A stretch of DNA of 64,000 bases from Auanema rhodensis. Its lineage: Eukaryota > Nematoda > Chromadorea > Rhabditida > Rhabditidae. The notes under the pieces are model-generated. The model was not told the origin of the DNA. It saw only the letters and a program-made list of their open reading frames with translations, and made no database searches. Numbering within the stretch: position 1 is the first letter of the stretch; the number at the start of each line of letters is the position of its first letter. Of the stretch, positions 46,864 to 60,063 are shown piece after piece. A program made the translations under genes and the position numbers. The stretch spans positions 9,124,131-9,188,130 of the forward strand of contig OZ059894.1 of assembly GCA_964057225.1 (NCBI GenBank), written 5' to 3'.

Positions 46864-49166
46864 TATGAGTAGACAGAATAAAGAATTCTTGAAGAGTTAT
46901 CAAGAACAGAAAACCACAGTTGAAATCAATTCGAGTGTTCAAACTCTGGAATCCTCGAATCTGAATAATACTCATTACTGAAACCGAAACTAGGATTCAG
47001 ATGACCGATAGAACTCAGAAAAAGAATATTTCAAGGTGTCGGAATGTAAAACATTGCCCCGAACCAGGATCGAACTGGTGACCTTTAGATCTTCAGTCTA
47101 ACGCTCTCCCAACTGAGCTATCGAGGCTATGAGTAGACAGAATAAAGAATTCTTGAAGAGTTATCAGGAACAGAAAACCACAGTTGAAATCAATTCGAGT
47201 GTTCAAACTCTGGAATCCTGGAATCTGAATAATACTCATTACTGAAACCGAAACTAGGATTCAGATGACCGATAGAACTCAGAAAAAGAATATTTCAAGG
47301 TGTCGGAATGTAAAACATTGCCCCGAACCAGGATCGAACTGGTGACCTTTAGATCTTCAGTCTAACGCTCTCCCAACTGAGCTATCGAGGCTATGAGTAG
47401 ACAGAATAAAGAATTCTTGAAGAGTTATCAGGAACAGAAAACCACAGTTGAAATCAATTCGAGTGTTCAAACTCTGGAATCCTGGAATCTGAATAATACT
47501 CATTACTGAAACCGAAACTAGGATTCAGATGACCGATAGAACTCAGAAAAAGAATATTTCAAGGTGTCGGAATGTAAAACATTGCCCCGAACCAGGATCG
47601 AACTGGTGACCTTTAGATCTTCAGTCTAACGCTCTCCCAACTGAGCTATCGAGGCTATGAGTAGACAGAATAAAGAATTCTTGAAGAGTTATCAGGAACA
47701 GAAAACCACAGTTGAAATCAATTCGAGTGTTCAAACTCTGGAATCCTCGAATCTGAATAATACTCATTACTGAAACCTAAGCTAGGATTCAGATGACCGA
47801 TAGAACTCAGAAAAAGAATATTTCAAGGTGTCGGAATGTAAAACATTGCCCCGAACCAGGATCGAACTGGTGACCTTTAGATCTTCAGTCTAACGCTCTC
47901 CCAACTGAGCTATCGAGGCTATGAGTAGACAGAATAAAGAATTCTTGAAGAGTTATCAGGAACAGAAAACCACAGTTGAAATCAATTCGAGTGTTCAAAC
48001 TCTGGAATCCTCGAATCTGAATAATACTCATTACTGAAACCTAAGCTAGGATTCAGATGACCGATAGAACTCAGAAAAAGAATATTTCAAGGTGTCGGAA
48101 TGTAAAACATTGCCCCGAACCAGGATCGAACTGGTGACCTTTAGATCTTCAGTCTAACGCTCTCCCAACTGAGCTATCGAGGCTATGAGTAGACAGAATA
48201 AAGAATTCTTGAAGAGTTATCAAGAACAGAAAACCACAGTTGAAATCAATTCGAGTGTTCAAACTCTGGAATCCTCGAATCTGAATAATACTCATTACTG
48301 AAACCGAAACTAGGATTCAGATGACCGATAGAACTCAGAAAAAGAATATTTCAAGGTGTCGGAATGTAAAACATTGCCCCGAACCAGGATCGAACTGGTG
48401 ACCTTTAGATCTTCAGTCTAACGCTCTCCCAACTGAGCTATCGAGGCTATGAGTAGACAGAATAAAGAATTCTTGAAGAGTTATCAGGAACAGAAAACCA
48501 CAGTTGAAATCAATTCGAGTGTTCAAACTCTGGAATCCTGGAATCTGAATAATACTCATTACTGAAACCTAAGCTAGGATTCAGATGACCGATAGAACTC
48601 AGAAAAAGAATATTTCAAGGTGTCGGAATGTAAAACATTGCCCCGAACCAGGATCGAACTGGTGACCTTTAGATCTTCAGTCTAACGCTCTCCCAACTGA
48701 GCTATCGAGGCTATGAGTAGACAGAATAAAGAATTCTTGAAGAGTTATCAAGAACAGAAAACCACAGTTGAAATCAATTCGAGTGTTCAAACTCTGGAAT
48801 CCTCGAATCTGAATAATACTCATTACTGAAACCGAAACTAGGATTCAGATGACCGATAGAACTCAGAAAAAGAATATTTCAAGGTGTCGGAATGTAAAAC
48901 ATTGCCCCGAACCAGGATCGAACTGGTGACCTTTAGATCTTCAGTCTAACGCTCTCCCAACTGAGCTATCGAGGCTATGAGTAGACAGAATAAAGAATTC
49001 TTGAAGAGTTATAAGGAACAAAAAACCACAGTTGAAATCAATTCCAATGTTCAAACTCTGGAATCCTCGAATCTGAATAATACTCATTACTGAAACCTAA
49101 GCTAGGATTCAGATGACCGATAGAACTCAGAAAAGGAATAATTCAAGGTGTCGGAATGTAAAACAT

Positions 49167-49239
49167 TGCCAGGAACCATGATCGAACTGGTGACCTTTAG
49201 ATCTTCAGTCTAACGCTCTCCCAACTGAGCTATCGAGGC
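49167..49239 (-). pseudogene. tRNA-Phe damaged class, copy 5
   Basis: Same three changes, ten units from copy 3. Confidence 0.82.
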
Positions 49240-49430
49240 TATGAGTAGACAGAATAAAGAATTCTTGAAGAGTTATCAAGAACAGAAAACCACAGTTGAA
49301 ATCAATTCGAGTGTTCAAACTCTGGAATCCTCGAATCTGAATAATACTCATTACTGAAACCTAAGCTAGGATTCAGATGACCGATAGAACTCAGAAAAGG
49401 AATAATTCAAGGTGTCGGAATGTAAAACAT

Positions 49431-49503
49431 TGCCAGGAACCATGATCGAACTGGTGACCTTTAGATCTTCAGTCTAACGCTCTCCCAACTGAGCTATCGA
49501 GGC
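49431..49503 (-). pseudogene. tRNA-Phe damaged class, copy 6
   Basis: Same three changes without G45A. Confidence 0.82.
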
Positions 49504-50222
49504 TATGAGTAGACAGAATAAAGAATTCTTGAAGAGTTATCAAGAACAGAAAACCACAGTTGAAATCAATTCGAGTGTTCAAACTCTGGAATCCTCGAAT
49601 CTGAATAATACTCATTACTGAAACCGAAACTAGGATTCAGATGACCGATAGAACTCAGAAAAAGAATATTTCAAGGTGTCGGAATGTAAAACATTGCCCC
49701 GAACCAGGATCGAACTGGTGACCTTTAGATCTTCAGTCTAACGCTCTCCCAACTGAGCTATCGAGGCTATGAGTAGACAGAATAAAGAATTCTTGAAGAG
49801 TTATCAGGAACAGAAAACCACAGTTGAAATCAATTCGAGTGTTCAAACTCTGGAATCCTGGAATCTGAATAATACTCATTACTGAAACCTAAGCTAGGAT
49901 TCAGATGACCGATAGAACTCAGAAAAGGAATAATTCAAGGTGTCGGAAGGTAAAACATTGCCCCGAACCAGGATCGAACTGGTGACCTTTAGATCTTCAG
50001 TCTAACGCTCTCCCAACTGAGCTATCGAGGCTATGAGTAGACAGAATAAAGAATTCTTGAAGAGTTATAAGGAACAAAAAACCACAGTTGAAATCAATTC
50101 CAATGTTCAAACTCTGGAATCCTCGAATCTGAATAATACTCATTACTGAAACCTAAGCTAGGATTCAGATGACCGATAGAACTCAGAAAAGGAATAATTC
50201 AAGGTGTCGGAATGTAAAACAT

Positions 50223-50295
50223 TGCCAGGAACCATGATCGAACTGGTGACCTTTAGATCTTCAGTCTAACGCTCTCCCAACTGAGCTATCGAGGC
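50223..50295 (-). pseudogene. tRNA-Phe damaged class, copy 7
   Basis: First of three consecutive damaged copies (50223, 50487, 50751). Confidence 0.82.
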
Positions 50296-50486
50296 TATGA
50301 GTAGACAGAATAAAGAATTCTTGAAGAGTTATCAAGAACAGAAAACCACAGTTGAAATCAATTCGAGTGTTCAAACTCTGGAATCCTCGAATCTGAATAA
50401 TACTCATTACTGAAACCTAAGCTAGGATTCAGATGACCGATAGAACTCAGAAAAGGAATAATTCAAGGTGTCGGAATGTAAAACAT

Positions 50487-50559
50487 TGCCAGGAACCATG
50501 ATCGAACTGGTGACTTTTAGATCTTCAGTCTAACGCTCTCCCAACTGAGCTATCGAGGC
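50487..50559 (-). pseudogene. tRNA-Phe damaged class plus G45A, copy 8
   Basis: Middle of the three consecutive damaged copies; carries G45A. Confidence 0.82.
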
Positions 50560-50750
50560 TATGAGTAGACAGAATAAAGAATTCTTGAAGAGTTATCAAG
50601 AACAGAAAACCACAGTTGAAATCAATTCGAGTGTTCAAACTCTGGAATCCTCGAATCTGAATAATACTCATTACTGAAACCTAAGCTAGGATTCAGATGA
50701 CCGATAGAACTCAGAAAAGGAATAATTCAAGGTGTCGGAATGTAAAACAT

Positions 50751-50823
50751 TGCCAGGAACCATGATCGAACTGGTGACCTTTAGATCTTCAGTCTAACGC
50801 TCTCCCAACTGAGCTATCGAGGC
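50751..50823 (-). pseudogene. tRNA-Phe damaged class, copy 9
   Basis: Last member of the class seen in the window; no G45A. Confidence 0.82.
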
Positions 50824-52070
50824 TATGAGTAGACAGAATAAAGAATTCTTGAAGAGTTATCAAGAACAGAAAACCACAGTTGAAATCAATTCGAGTGTTC
50901 AAACTCTGGAATCCTCGAATCTGAATAATACTCATTACTGAAACCGAAACTAGGATTCAGATGACCGATAGAACTCAGAAAAAGAATATTTCAAGGTGTC
51001 GGAATGTAAAACATTGCCCCGAACCAGGATCGAACTGGTGACCTTTAGATCTTCAGTCTAACGCTCTCCCAACTGAGCTATCGAGGCTATGAGTAGACAG
51101 AATAAAGAATTCTTGAAGAGTTATCAGGAACAGAAAACCACAGTTGAAATCAATTCGAGTGTTCAAACTCTGGAATCCTGGAATCTGAATAATACTCATT
51201 ACTGAAACCTAAGCTAGGATTCAGATGACCGATAGAACTCAGAAAAGGAATAATTCAAGGTGTCGGAAGGTAAAACATTGCCCCGAACCAGGATCGAACT
51301 GGTGACCTTTAGATCTTCAGTCTAACGCTCTCCCAACTGAGCTATCGAGGCTATGAGTACACAGAATGAAGAATTCTTGAAGAGTTATAAGGAACAAAAA
51401 ACCACAGTTGAAATCAATTCGAGTGTTCAAACTCTGGAATCCTTAAATCTGAATAATACTCATTACTGAAACCTAAGCTAGGATTCAGATGACCGATAGA
51501 ACTCAGAAAAAGAATATTTCAAGGTGTCGGAAGGTAAAACATTGCCCCGAACCAGGATCGAACTGGTGACCTTTAGATCTTCAGTCTAACGCTCTCCCAA
51601 CTGAGCTATCGAGGCTATGAGTAGACAGAATAAAGAATTCTTGAAGAATTATCAGGAACAGAAAACCACAGTTGAAATCAATTCGAGTGTTCAAACTCTG
51701 GAATCCTGGAAACTGAATAATACTCATTACTGAAACCTAAGCTAGGATTCAGATGACCGATAGAACTCAGAAAAAGAATAATTCAAGGTGTCGGAAGGTA
51801 AAACATTGCCCCGAACCAGGATCGAACTGGTGACCTTTAGATCTTCAGTCTAACGCTCTCCCAACTGAGCTATCGAGGCTATGAGTAGACAGAATAAAGA
51901 ATTCTTGAAGAGTTATCAAGAACAGAAAACCACAGTTGAAATCAATTCGAGTGTTCAAACTCTGGAATCCTCGAATCTGAATAATACTCATTACTGAAAC
52001 CGAAACTAGGATTCAGATGACCGATAGAACTCAGAAAAAGAATATTTCAAGGTGTCGGAAGGTAAAACAT

Positions 52071-52143
52071 TGCCCCAAACCAGGATCGAACTGGTGACCT
52101 TTAGATCTTCAGTCTAACGCTCTCCCAACTGAGCTATCGAGGC
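52071..52143 (-). tRNA. tRNA-Phe variant C67T
   Basis: The acceptor 3' strand reads TTGGGGC, so G6-C67 becomes G-U. It is probably tolerated. Confidence 0.85.
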
Positions 52144-53654
52144 TATGAGTAGACAGAATAAAGAATTCTTGAAGAGTTATCAGGAACAGAAAACCACAGT
52201 TGAAATCAATTCGAGTGTTCAAACTCTGGAATCCTGGAAACTGAATAATACTCATTACTGAAACCTAAGCTAGGATTCAGATGACCGATAGAACTCAGAA
52301 AAGGAATAATTCAAGGTGTCGGAAGGTAAAACATTGCCCCGAACCAGGATCGAACTGGTGACCTTTAGATCTTCAGTCTAACGCTCTCCCAACTGAGCTA
52401 TCGAGGCTATGAGTACACAGAATGAAGAATTCTTGAAGAGTTATAAGGAAGAAAAAACCACAGTTGAAATCAATTCGAGTGTTCAAACTCTGGAATCCTT
52501 AAATCTGAATAATACTCATTACTGAAACCTAAGCTAGGATTCAGATGACCGATAGAACTCAGAAAAAGAATATTTCAAGGTGTCGGAAGGTAAAACATTG
52601 CCCCGAACCAGGATCGAACTGGTGACCTTTAGATCTTCAGTCTAACGCTCTCCCAACTGAGCTATCGAGGCTATGAGTACACAGAATAAAGAATTCTTGA
52701 AGAGTTATCAAGAACAGAAAACCACAGTTGAAATCAATTCGAGTGTTCAAACTCTGGAATCCTCGAATCTGAATAATACTCATTACTGAAACCGAAACTA
52801 GGATTCAGATGACCGATAGAACTCAGAAAAAGAATATTTCAAGGTGTCGGAAGGTAAAACATTGCCCCGAACCAGGATCGAACTGGTGACCTTTAGATCT
52901 TCAGTCTAACGCTCTCCCAACTGAGCTATCGAGGCTATGAGTACACAGAATGAAGATTTCTTGAAGAGTTATCAGTGTCAGAAAACCACTGTTGTAATCA
53001 ATTCGAGTGTTCAAACTCTGGAATCCTTGAATCTGAATAATACTCATTACTGAAACCGAAACTAGGATTCAGATGACCGATAGAACTCAGAAAAAGAATA
53101 TTTCAAGGTGTCGGAAGGTAAAACATTGCCCCGAACCAGGATCGAACTGGTGACCTTTAGATCTTCAGTCTAACGCTCTCCCAACTGAGCTATCGAGGCT
53201 ATGAGTAGACAGAATAAAGAATTCTTGAAGAGTTATCAGGAACAGAAAACCACAGTTGAAATCAATTCGAGTGTTCAAACTCTAGAATCCTCGAATCTGA
53301 ATAATACTCATTACTGAAACCGAAACTAGGATTCAGATGACCGATAGAACTCAGAAAAAGAATATTTCAAGGTGTCGGAATGTAAAACATTGCCCCGAAC
53401 CAGGATCGAACTGGTGACCTTTAGATCTTCAGTCTAACGCTCTCCCAACTGAGCTATCGAGGCTATGAGTAGACAGAATAAAGAATTCTTGAAGAGTTAT
53501 AAGGAACAGAAAACCACAGTTGAAATCAATTCGAGTGTTCAAACTCTAGAATCCTCGAATCTGAATAATACTCATTACTGAAACCGAAACTAGGATTCAG
53601 ATGACCGATAGAACTCAGAAAAAGAATATTTCAAGGTGTCGGAATGTAAAACAT

Positions 53655-53727
53655 TGCCCCGAACCAGGATCTAACTGGTGACCTTTAGATCTTCAGTCTA
53701 ACGCTCTCCCAACTGAGCTATCGAGGC
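53655..53727 (-). tRNA. tRNA-Phe variant C56A
   Basis: The T loop reads TTAGATC. This loses the G19-C56 contact and a key B-box base, so it is probably weak or dead. Confidence 0.78.
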
Positions 53728-54974
53728 TATGAGTAGACAGAATAAAGAAGTCTTGAAGAGTTATAAGGAACAGAAAACCACAGTTGAAATCAATTCGAGT
53801 GTTCAAACTCTAGAATCCTCGAATCTGAATAATACTCATTACTGAAACCGAAACTAGGATTCAGATGACCGATAGAACTCAGAAAAAGAATATTTCAAGG
53901 TCTCGGAAGGTAAAACATTGCCCCGAACCAGGATCGAACTGGTGACCTTTAGATCTTCAGTCTAACGCTCTCCCAACTGAGCTATCGAGGCTATGAGTAC
54001 ACAGAATGAAGATTTCTTGAAGAGTTATCAGTGTCAGAAAACCACTGTTGTAATCAATTCGAGTGTTCAAACTCTGGAATCCTTGAATCTGAATAATACT
54101 CATTACTGAAACCGAAACTAGGATTCAGATGACCGATAGAACTCAGAAAAAGAATATTTCAAGGTGTCGGAAGGTAAAACATTGCCCCGAACCAGGATCG
54201 AACTGGTGACCTTTAGATCTTCAGTCTAACGCTCTCCCAACTGAGCTATCGAGGCTATGAGTAGACAGAATAAAGAATTCTTGAAGAGTTATAAGGAACA
54301 GAAAACCACAGTTGAAATCAATTCGAGTGTTCAAACTCTGGAATCCTGGAAACTGAATAATACTCATTACTGAAACCTAAGCTAGGATTCAGATGACCGA
54401 TAGAACTCAGAAAAGGAATAATTCAAGGTGTCGGAAGGTAAAACATTGCCCCGAACCAGGATCGAACTGGTGACCTTTAGATCTTCAGTCTAACGCTCTC
54501 CCAACTGAGCTATCGAGGCTATGAGTAGACAGAATAAAGAATTCTTGAAGAGTTATCAAGAACAGAAAACCACAGTTGAAATCAATTCGAGTGTTCAAAC
54601 TCTGGAATCCTCGAATCTGAATAATACTCATTACTGAAACCGAAACTAGGATTCAGATGACCGATAGAACTCAGAAAAAGAATATTTCAAGGTGTCGGAA
54701 TGTAAAACATTGCCCCGAACCAGGATCGAACTGGTGACCTTTAGATCTTCAGTCTAACGCTCTCCCAACTGAGCTATCGAGGCTATGAGTAGACAGAATA
54801 AAGATTTCTTGAAGAGTTATCAGTGTCAGAAAACCACTGTTGAAATCAATTCGAGTGTTCAAACTCTGGAATCCTTGAATCTGAATAATACTCATTACTG
54901 AAACCGAAACTAGGATTCAGATGACCGATAGAACTCAGAAAAAGAATATTTCAAGGTGTCGGAAGGTAAAACAT

Positions 54975-55047
54975 TGCCCCGAACCAGGATCGAACTGGTG
55001 ACCTTTACATCTTCAGTCTAACGCTCTCCCAACTGAGCTATCGAGGC
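54975..55047 (-). tRNA. tRNA-Phe variant C40G
   Basis: The anticodon stem reads TTAGA/TGTAA, a G30-G40 clash, so it is likely unstable. Together with 31852 it shows both sides of this pair hit independently. Confidence 0.8.
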
Positions 55048-56558
55048 TATGAGTAGACAGAATAAAGATTTCTTGAAGAGTTATCAGTGTCAGAAAACCA
55101 CTGTTGAAATCAATTCGAGTGTTCAAACTCTGGAATCCTTGAATCTGAATAATACTCATTACTGAAACCGAAACTAGGATTCAGATGACCGATAGAACTC
55201 AGAAAAAGAATATTTCAAGGTGTCGGAAGGTAAAACATTGCCCCGAACCAGGATCGAACTGGTGACCTTTAGATCTTCAGTCTAACGCTCTCCCAACTGA
55301 GCTATCGAGGCTATGAGTAGACAGAATAAAGATTTCTTGAAGAGTTATCAGTGTCAGAAAACCACTGTTGAAATCAATTCGAGTGTTCAAACTCTGGAAT
55401 CCTTGAATCTGAATAATACTCATTACTGAAACCGAAACTAGGATTCAGATGACCGATAGAACTCAGAAAAAGAATATTTCAAGGTGTCGGAATGTAAAAC
55501 ATTGCCCCGAACCAGGATCGAACTGGTGACCTTTAGATCTTCAGTCTAACGCTCTCCCAACTGAGCTATCGAGGCTATGAGTACACAGAATGAAGATTTC
55601 TTGAAGAGTTATCAGTGTCAGAAAACCACTGTTGTAATCAATTCGAGTGTTCAAACTCTGGAATCCTTGAATCTGAATAATACTCATTACTGAAACCGAA
55701 ACTAGGATTCAGATGACCGATAGAACTCAGAAAAAGAATATTTCAAGGTGTCGGAAGGTAAAACATTGCCCCGAACCAGGATCGAACTGGTGACCTTTAG
55801 ATCTTCAGTCTAACGCTCTCCCAACTGAGCTATCGAGGCTATGAGTAGACAGAATAAAGAATTCTTGAAGAGTTATCAGGAACAGAAAACCACAGTTGAA
55901 ATCAATTCGAGTGTTCAAACTCTAGAATCCTCGAATCTGAATAATACTCATTACTGAAACCGAAACTAGGATTCAGATGACCGATAGAACTCAGAAAAAG
56001 AATATTTCAAGGTGTCGGAATGTAAAACATTGCCCCGAACCAGGATCGAACTGGTGACCTTTAGATCTTCAGTCTAACGCTCTCCCAACTGAGCTATCGA
56101 GGCTATGAGTAGACAGAATAAAGAATTCTTGAAGAGTTATAAGGAACAGAAAACCACAGTTGAAATCAATTCGAGTGTTCAAACTCTAGAATCCTCGAAT
56201 CTGAATAATACTCATTACTGAAACCGAAACTAGGATTCAGATGACCGATAGAACTCAGAAAAAGAATATTTCAAGGTGTCGGAAGGTAAAACATTGCCCC
56301 GAACCAGGATCGAACTGGTGACCTTTAGATCTTCAGTCTAACGCTCTCCCAACTGAGCTATCGAGGCTATGAGTACACAGAATGAAGATTTCTTGAAGAG
56401 TTATCAGTGTCAGAAAACCACTGTTGTAATCAATTCGAGTGTTCAAACTCTGGAATCCTTGAATCTGAATAATACTCATTACTGAAACCGAAACTAGGAT
56501 TCAGATGACCGATAGAACTCAGAAAAAGAATATTTCAAGGTGTCGGAAGGTAAAACAT

Positions 56559-56631
56559 TGCCCCGAACCAGGATCGAACTGGTGACCGTTAGATCTTCAG
56601 TCTAACGCTCTCCCAACTGAGCTATCGAGGC
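56559..56631 (-). tRNA. tRNA-Phe variant A44C
   Basis: The variable loop reads CGGTC. The effect is probably mild. Confidence 0.85.
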
Positions 56632-58142
56632 TATGAGTAGACAGAATAAAGAATTCTTGAAGAGTTATAAGGAACAGAAAACCACAGTTGAAATCAATTC
56701 GAGTGTTCAAACTCTGGAATCCTGGAAACTGAATAATACTCATTACTGAAACCTAAGCTAGGATTCAGATGACCGATAGAACTCAGAAAAGGAATAATTC
56801 AAGGTGTCGGAAGGTAAAACATTGCCCCGAACCAGGATCGAACTGGTGACCTTTAGATCTTCAGTCTAACGCTCTCCCAACTGAGCTATCGAGGCTATGA
56901 GTAGACAGAATAAAGAATTCTTGAAGAGTTATCAAGAACAGAAAACCACAGTTGAAATCAATTCGAGTGTTCAAACTCTGGAATCCTCGAATCTGAATAA
57001 TACTCATTACTGAAACCGAAACTAGGATTCAGATGACCGATAGAACTCAGAAAAAGAATATTTCAAGGTGTCGGAATGTAAAACATTGCCCCGAACCAGG
57101 ATCGAACTGGTGACCTTTAGATCTTCAGTCTAACGCTCTCCCAACTGAGCTATCGAGGCTATGAGTAGACAGAATAAAGATTTCTTGAAGAGTTATCAGT
57201 GTCAGAAAACCACTGTTGAAATCAATTCGAGTGTTCAAACTCTGGAATCCTTGAATCTGAATAATACTCATTACTGAAACCGAAACTAGGATTCAGATGA
57301 CCGATAGAACTCAGAAAAAGAATATTTCAAGGTGTCGGAAGGTAAAACATTGCCCCGAACCAGGATCGAACTGGTGACCTTTAGATCTTCAGTCTAACGC
57401 TCTCCCAACTGAGCTATCGAGGCTATGAGTAGACAGAATAAAGATTTCTTGAAGAGTTATCAGTGTCAGAAAACCACTGTTGAAATCAATTCGAGTGTTC
57501 AAACTCTGGAATCCTTGAATCTGAATAATACTCATTACTGAAACCGAAACTAGGATTCAGATGACCGATAGAACTCAGAAAAAGAATATTTCAAGGTGTC
57601 GGAAGGTAAAACATTGCCCCGAACCAGGATCGAACTGGTGACCTTTAGATCTTCAGTCTAACGCTCTCCCAACTGAGCTATCGAGGCTATGAGTAGACAG
57701 AATAAAGATTTCTTGAAGAGTTATCAGTGTCAGAAAACCACTGTTGAAATCAATTCGAGTGTTCAAACTCTGGAATCCTTGAATCTGAATAATACTCATT
57801 ACTGAAACCGAAACTAGGATTCAGATGACCGATAGAACTCAGAAAAAGAATATTTCAAGGTGTCGGAAGGTAAAACATTGCCCCGAACCAGGATCGAACT
57901 GGTGACCTTTAGATCTTCAGTCTAACGCTCTCCCAACTGAGCTATCGAGGCTATGAGTAGACAGAATAAAGATTTCTTGAAGAGTTATCAGTGTCAGAAA
58001 ACCACTGTTGAAATCAATTCGAGTGTTCAAACTCTGGAATCCTTGAATCTGAATAATACTCATTACTGAAACCGAAACTAGGATTCAGATGACCGATAGA
58101 ACTCAGAAAAAGAATATTTCAAGGTGTCGGAAGGTAAAACAT

Positions 58143-58215
58143 TGCTCCGAACCAGGATCGAACTGGTGACCTTTAGATCTTCAGTCTAACGCTCTCCCAA
58201 CTGAGCTATCGAGGC
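58143..58215 (-). tRNA. tRNA-Phe variant G70A
   Basis: The acceptor 3' strand reads TCGGAGC, giving a C3-A70 mismatch near the stem end. Confidence 0.8.
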
Positions 58216-59990
58216 TATGAGTAGACAGAATAAAGATTTCTTGAAGAGTTATCAGTGTCAGAAAACCACTGTTGAAATCAATTCGAGTGTTCAAACTCTG
58301 GAATCCTTGAATCTGAATAATACTCATTACTGAAACCGAAACTAGGATTCAGATGACCGATAGAACTCAGAAAAAGAATATTTCAAGGTGTCGGAATGTA
58401 AAACATTGCCCCGAACCAGGATCGAACTGGTGACCTTTAGATCTTCAGTCTAACGCTCTCCCAACTGAGCTATCGAGGCTATGAGTAGACAGAATAAAGA
58501 TTTCTTGAAGAGTTATCAAGAACAGAAAACCACAGTTGAAATCAATTCGAGTGTTCAAACTCTGGAATCCTCGAATCTGAATAATACTCATTACTGAAAC
58601 CGAAACTAGGATTCAGATGACCGATAGAACTCAGAAAAAGAATATTTCAAGGTGTCGGAATGTAAAACATTGCCCCGAACCAGGATCGAACTGGTGACCT
58701 TTAGATCTTCAGTCTAACGCTCTCCCAACTGAGCTATCGAGGCTATGAGTAGACAGAATAAAGATTTCTTGAAGAGTTATCAGTGTCAGAAAACCACTGT
58801 TGAAATCAATTCGAGTGTTCAAACTCTGGAATCCTTGAATCTGAATAATACTCATTACTGAAACCGAAACTAGGATTCAGATGACCGATAGAACTCAGAA
58901 AAAGAATATTTCAAGGTGTCGGAAGGTAAAACATTGCCCCGAACCAGGATCGAACTGGTGACCTTTAGATCTTCAGTCTAACGCTCTCCCAACTGAGCTA
59001 TCGAGGCTATGAGTAGACAGAATAAAGATTTCTTGAAGAGTTATCAGTGTCAGAAAACCACTGTTGAAATCAATTCGAGTGTTCAAACTCTGGAATCCTT
59101 GAATCTGAATAATACTCATTACTGAAACCGAAACTAGGATTCAGATGACCGATAGAACTCAGAAAAAGAATATTTCAAGGTGTCGGAAGGTAAAACATTG
59201 CCCCGAACCAGGATCGAACTGGTGACCTTTAGATCTTCAGTCTAACGCTCTCCCAACTGAGCTATCGAGGCTATGAGTAGACAGAATAAAGATTTCTTGA
59301 AGAGTTATCAGTGTCAGAAAACCACTGTTGAAATCAATTCGAGTGTTCAAACTCTGGAATCCTTGAATCTGAATAATACTCATTACTGAAACCGAAACTA
59401 GGATTCAGATGACCGATAGAACTCAGAAAAAGAATATTTCAAGGTGTCGGAATGTAAAACATTGCCCCGAACCAGGATCGAACTGGTGACCTTTAGATCT
59501 TCAGTCTAACGCTCTCCCAACTGAGCTATCGAGGCTATGAGTAGACAGAATAAAGATTTCTTGAAGAGTTATCAGTGTCAGAAAACCACTGTTGAAATCA
59601 ATTCGAGTGTTCAAACTCTGGAATCCTTGAATCTGAATAATACTCATTACTGAAACCGAAACTAGGATTCAGATGACCGATAGAACTCAGAAAAAGAATA
59701 TTTCAAGGTGTCGGAAGGTAAAACATTGCCCCGAACCAGGATCGAACTGGTGACCTTTAGATCTTCAGTCTAACGCTCTCCCAACTGAGCTATCGAGGCT
59801 ATGAGTAGACAGAATAAAGATTTCTTGAAGAGTTATCAGTGTCAGAAAACCACTGTTGAAATCAATTCGAGTGTTCAAACTCTGGAATCCTTGAATCTGA
59901 ATAATACTCATTACTGAAACCGAAACTAGGATTCAGATGACCGATAGAACTCAGAAAAAGAATATTTCAAGGTGTCGGAAGGTAAAACAT

Positions 59991-60063
59991 TGCCCCGAAC
60001 CAGGATCGAACTGGTGACCTTTAGATCTTCAGTCTAACGCTCTCCCAACTGAGCTATCGAGGA
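59991..60063 (-). tRNA. tRNA-Phe variant G1T
   Basis: The first base is T instead of G (+ strand reads GAGGA then TATGAG), breaking the 1-72 pair. 5' processing and charging may suffer. Confidence 0.8.
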
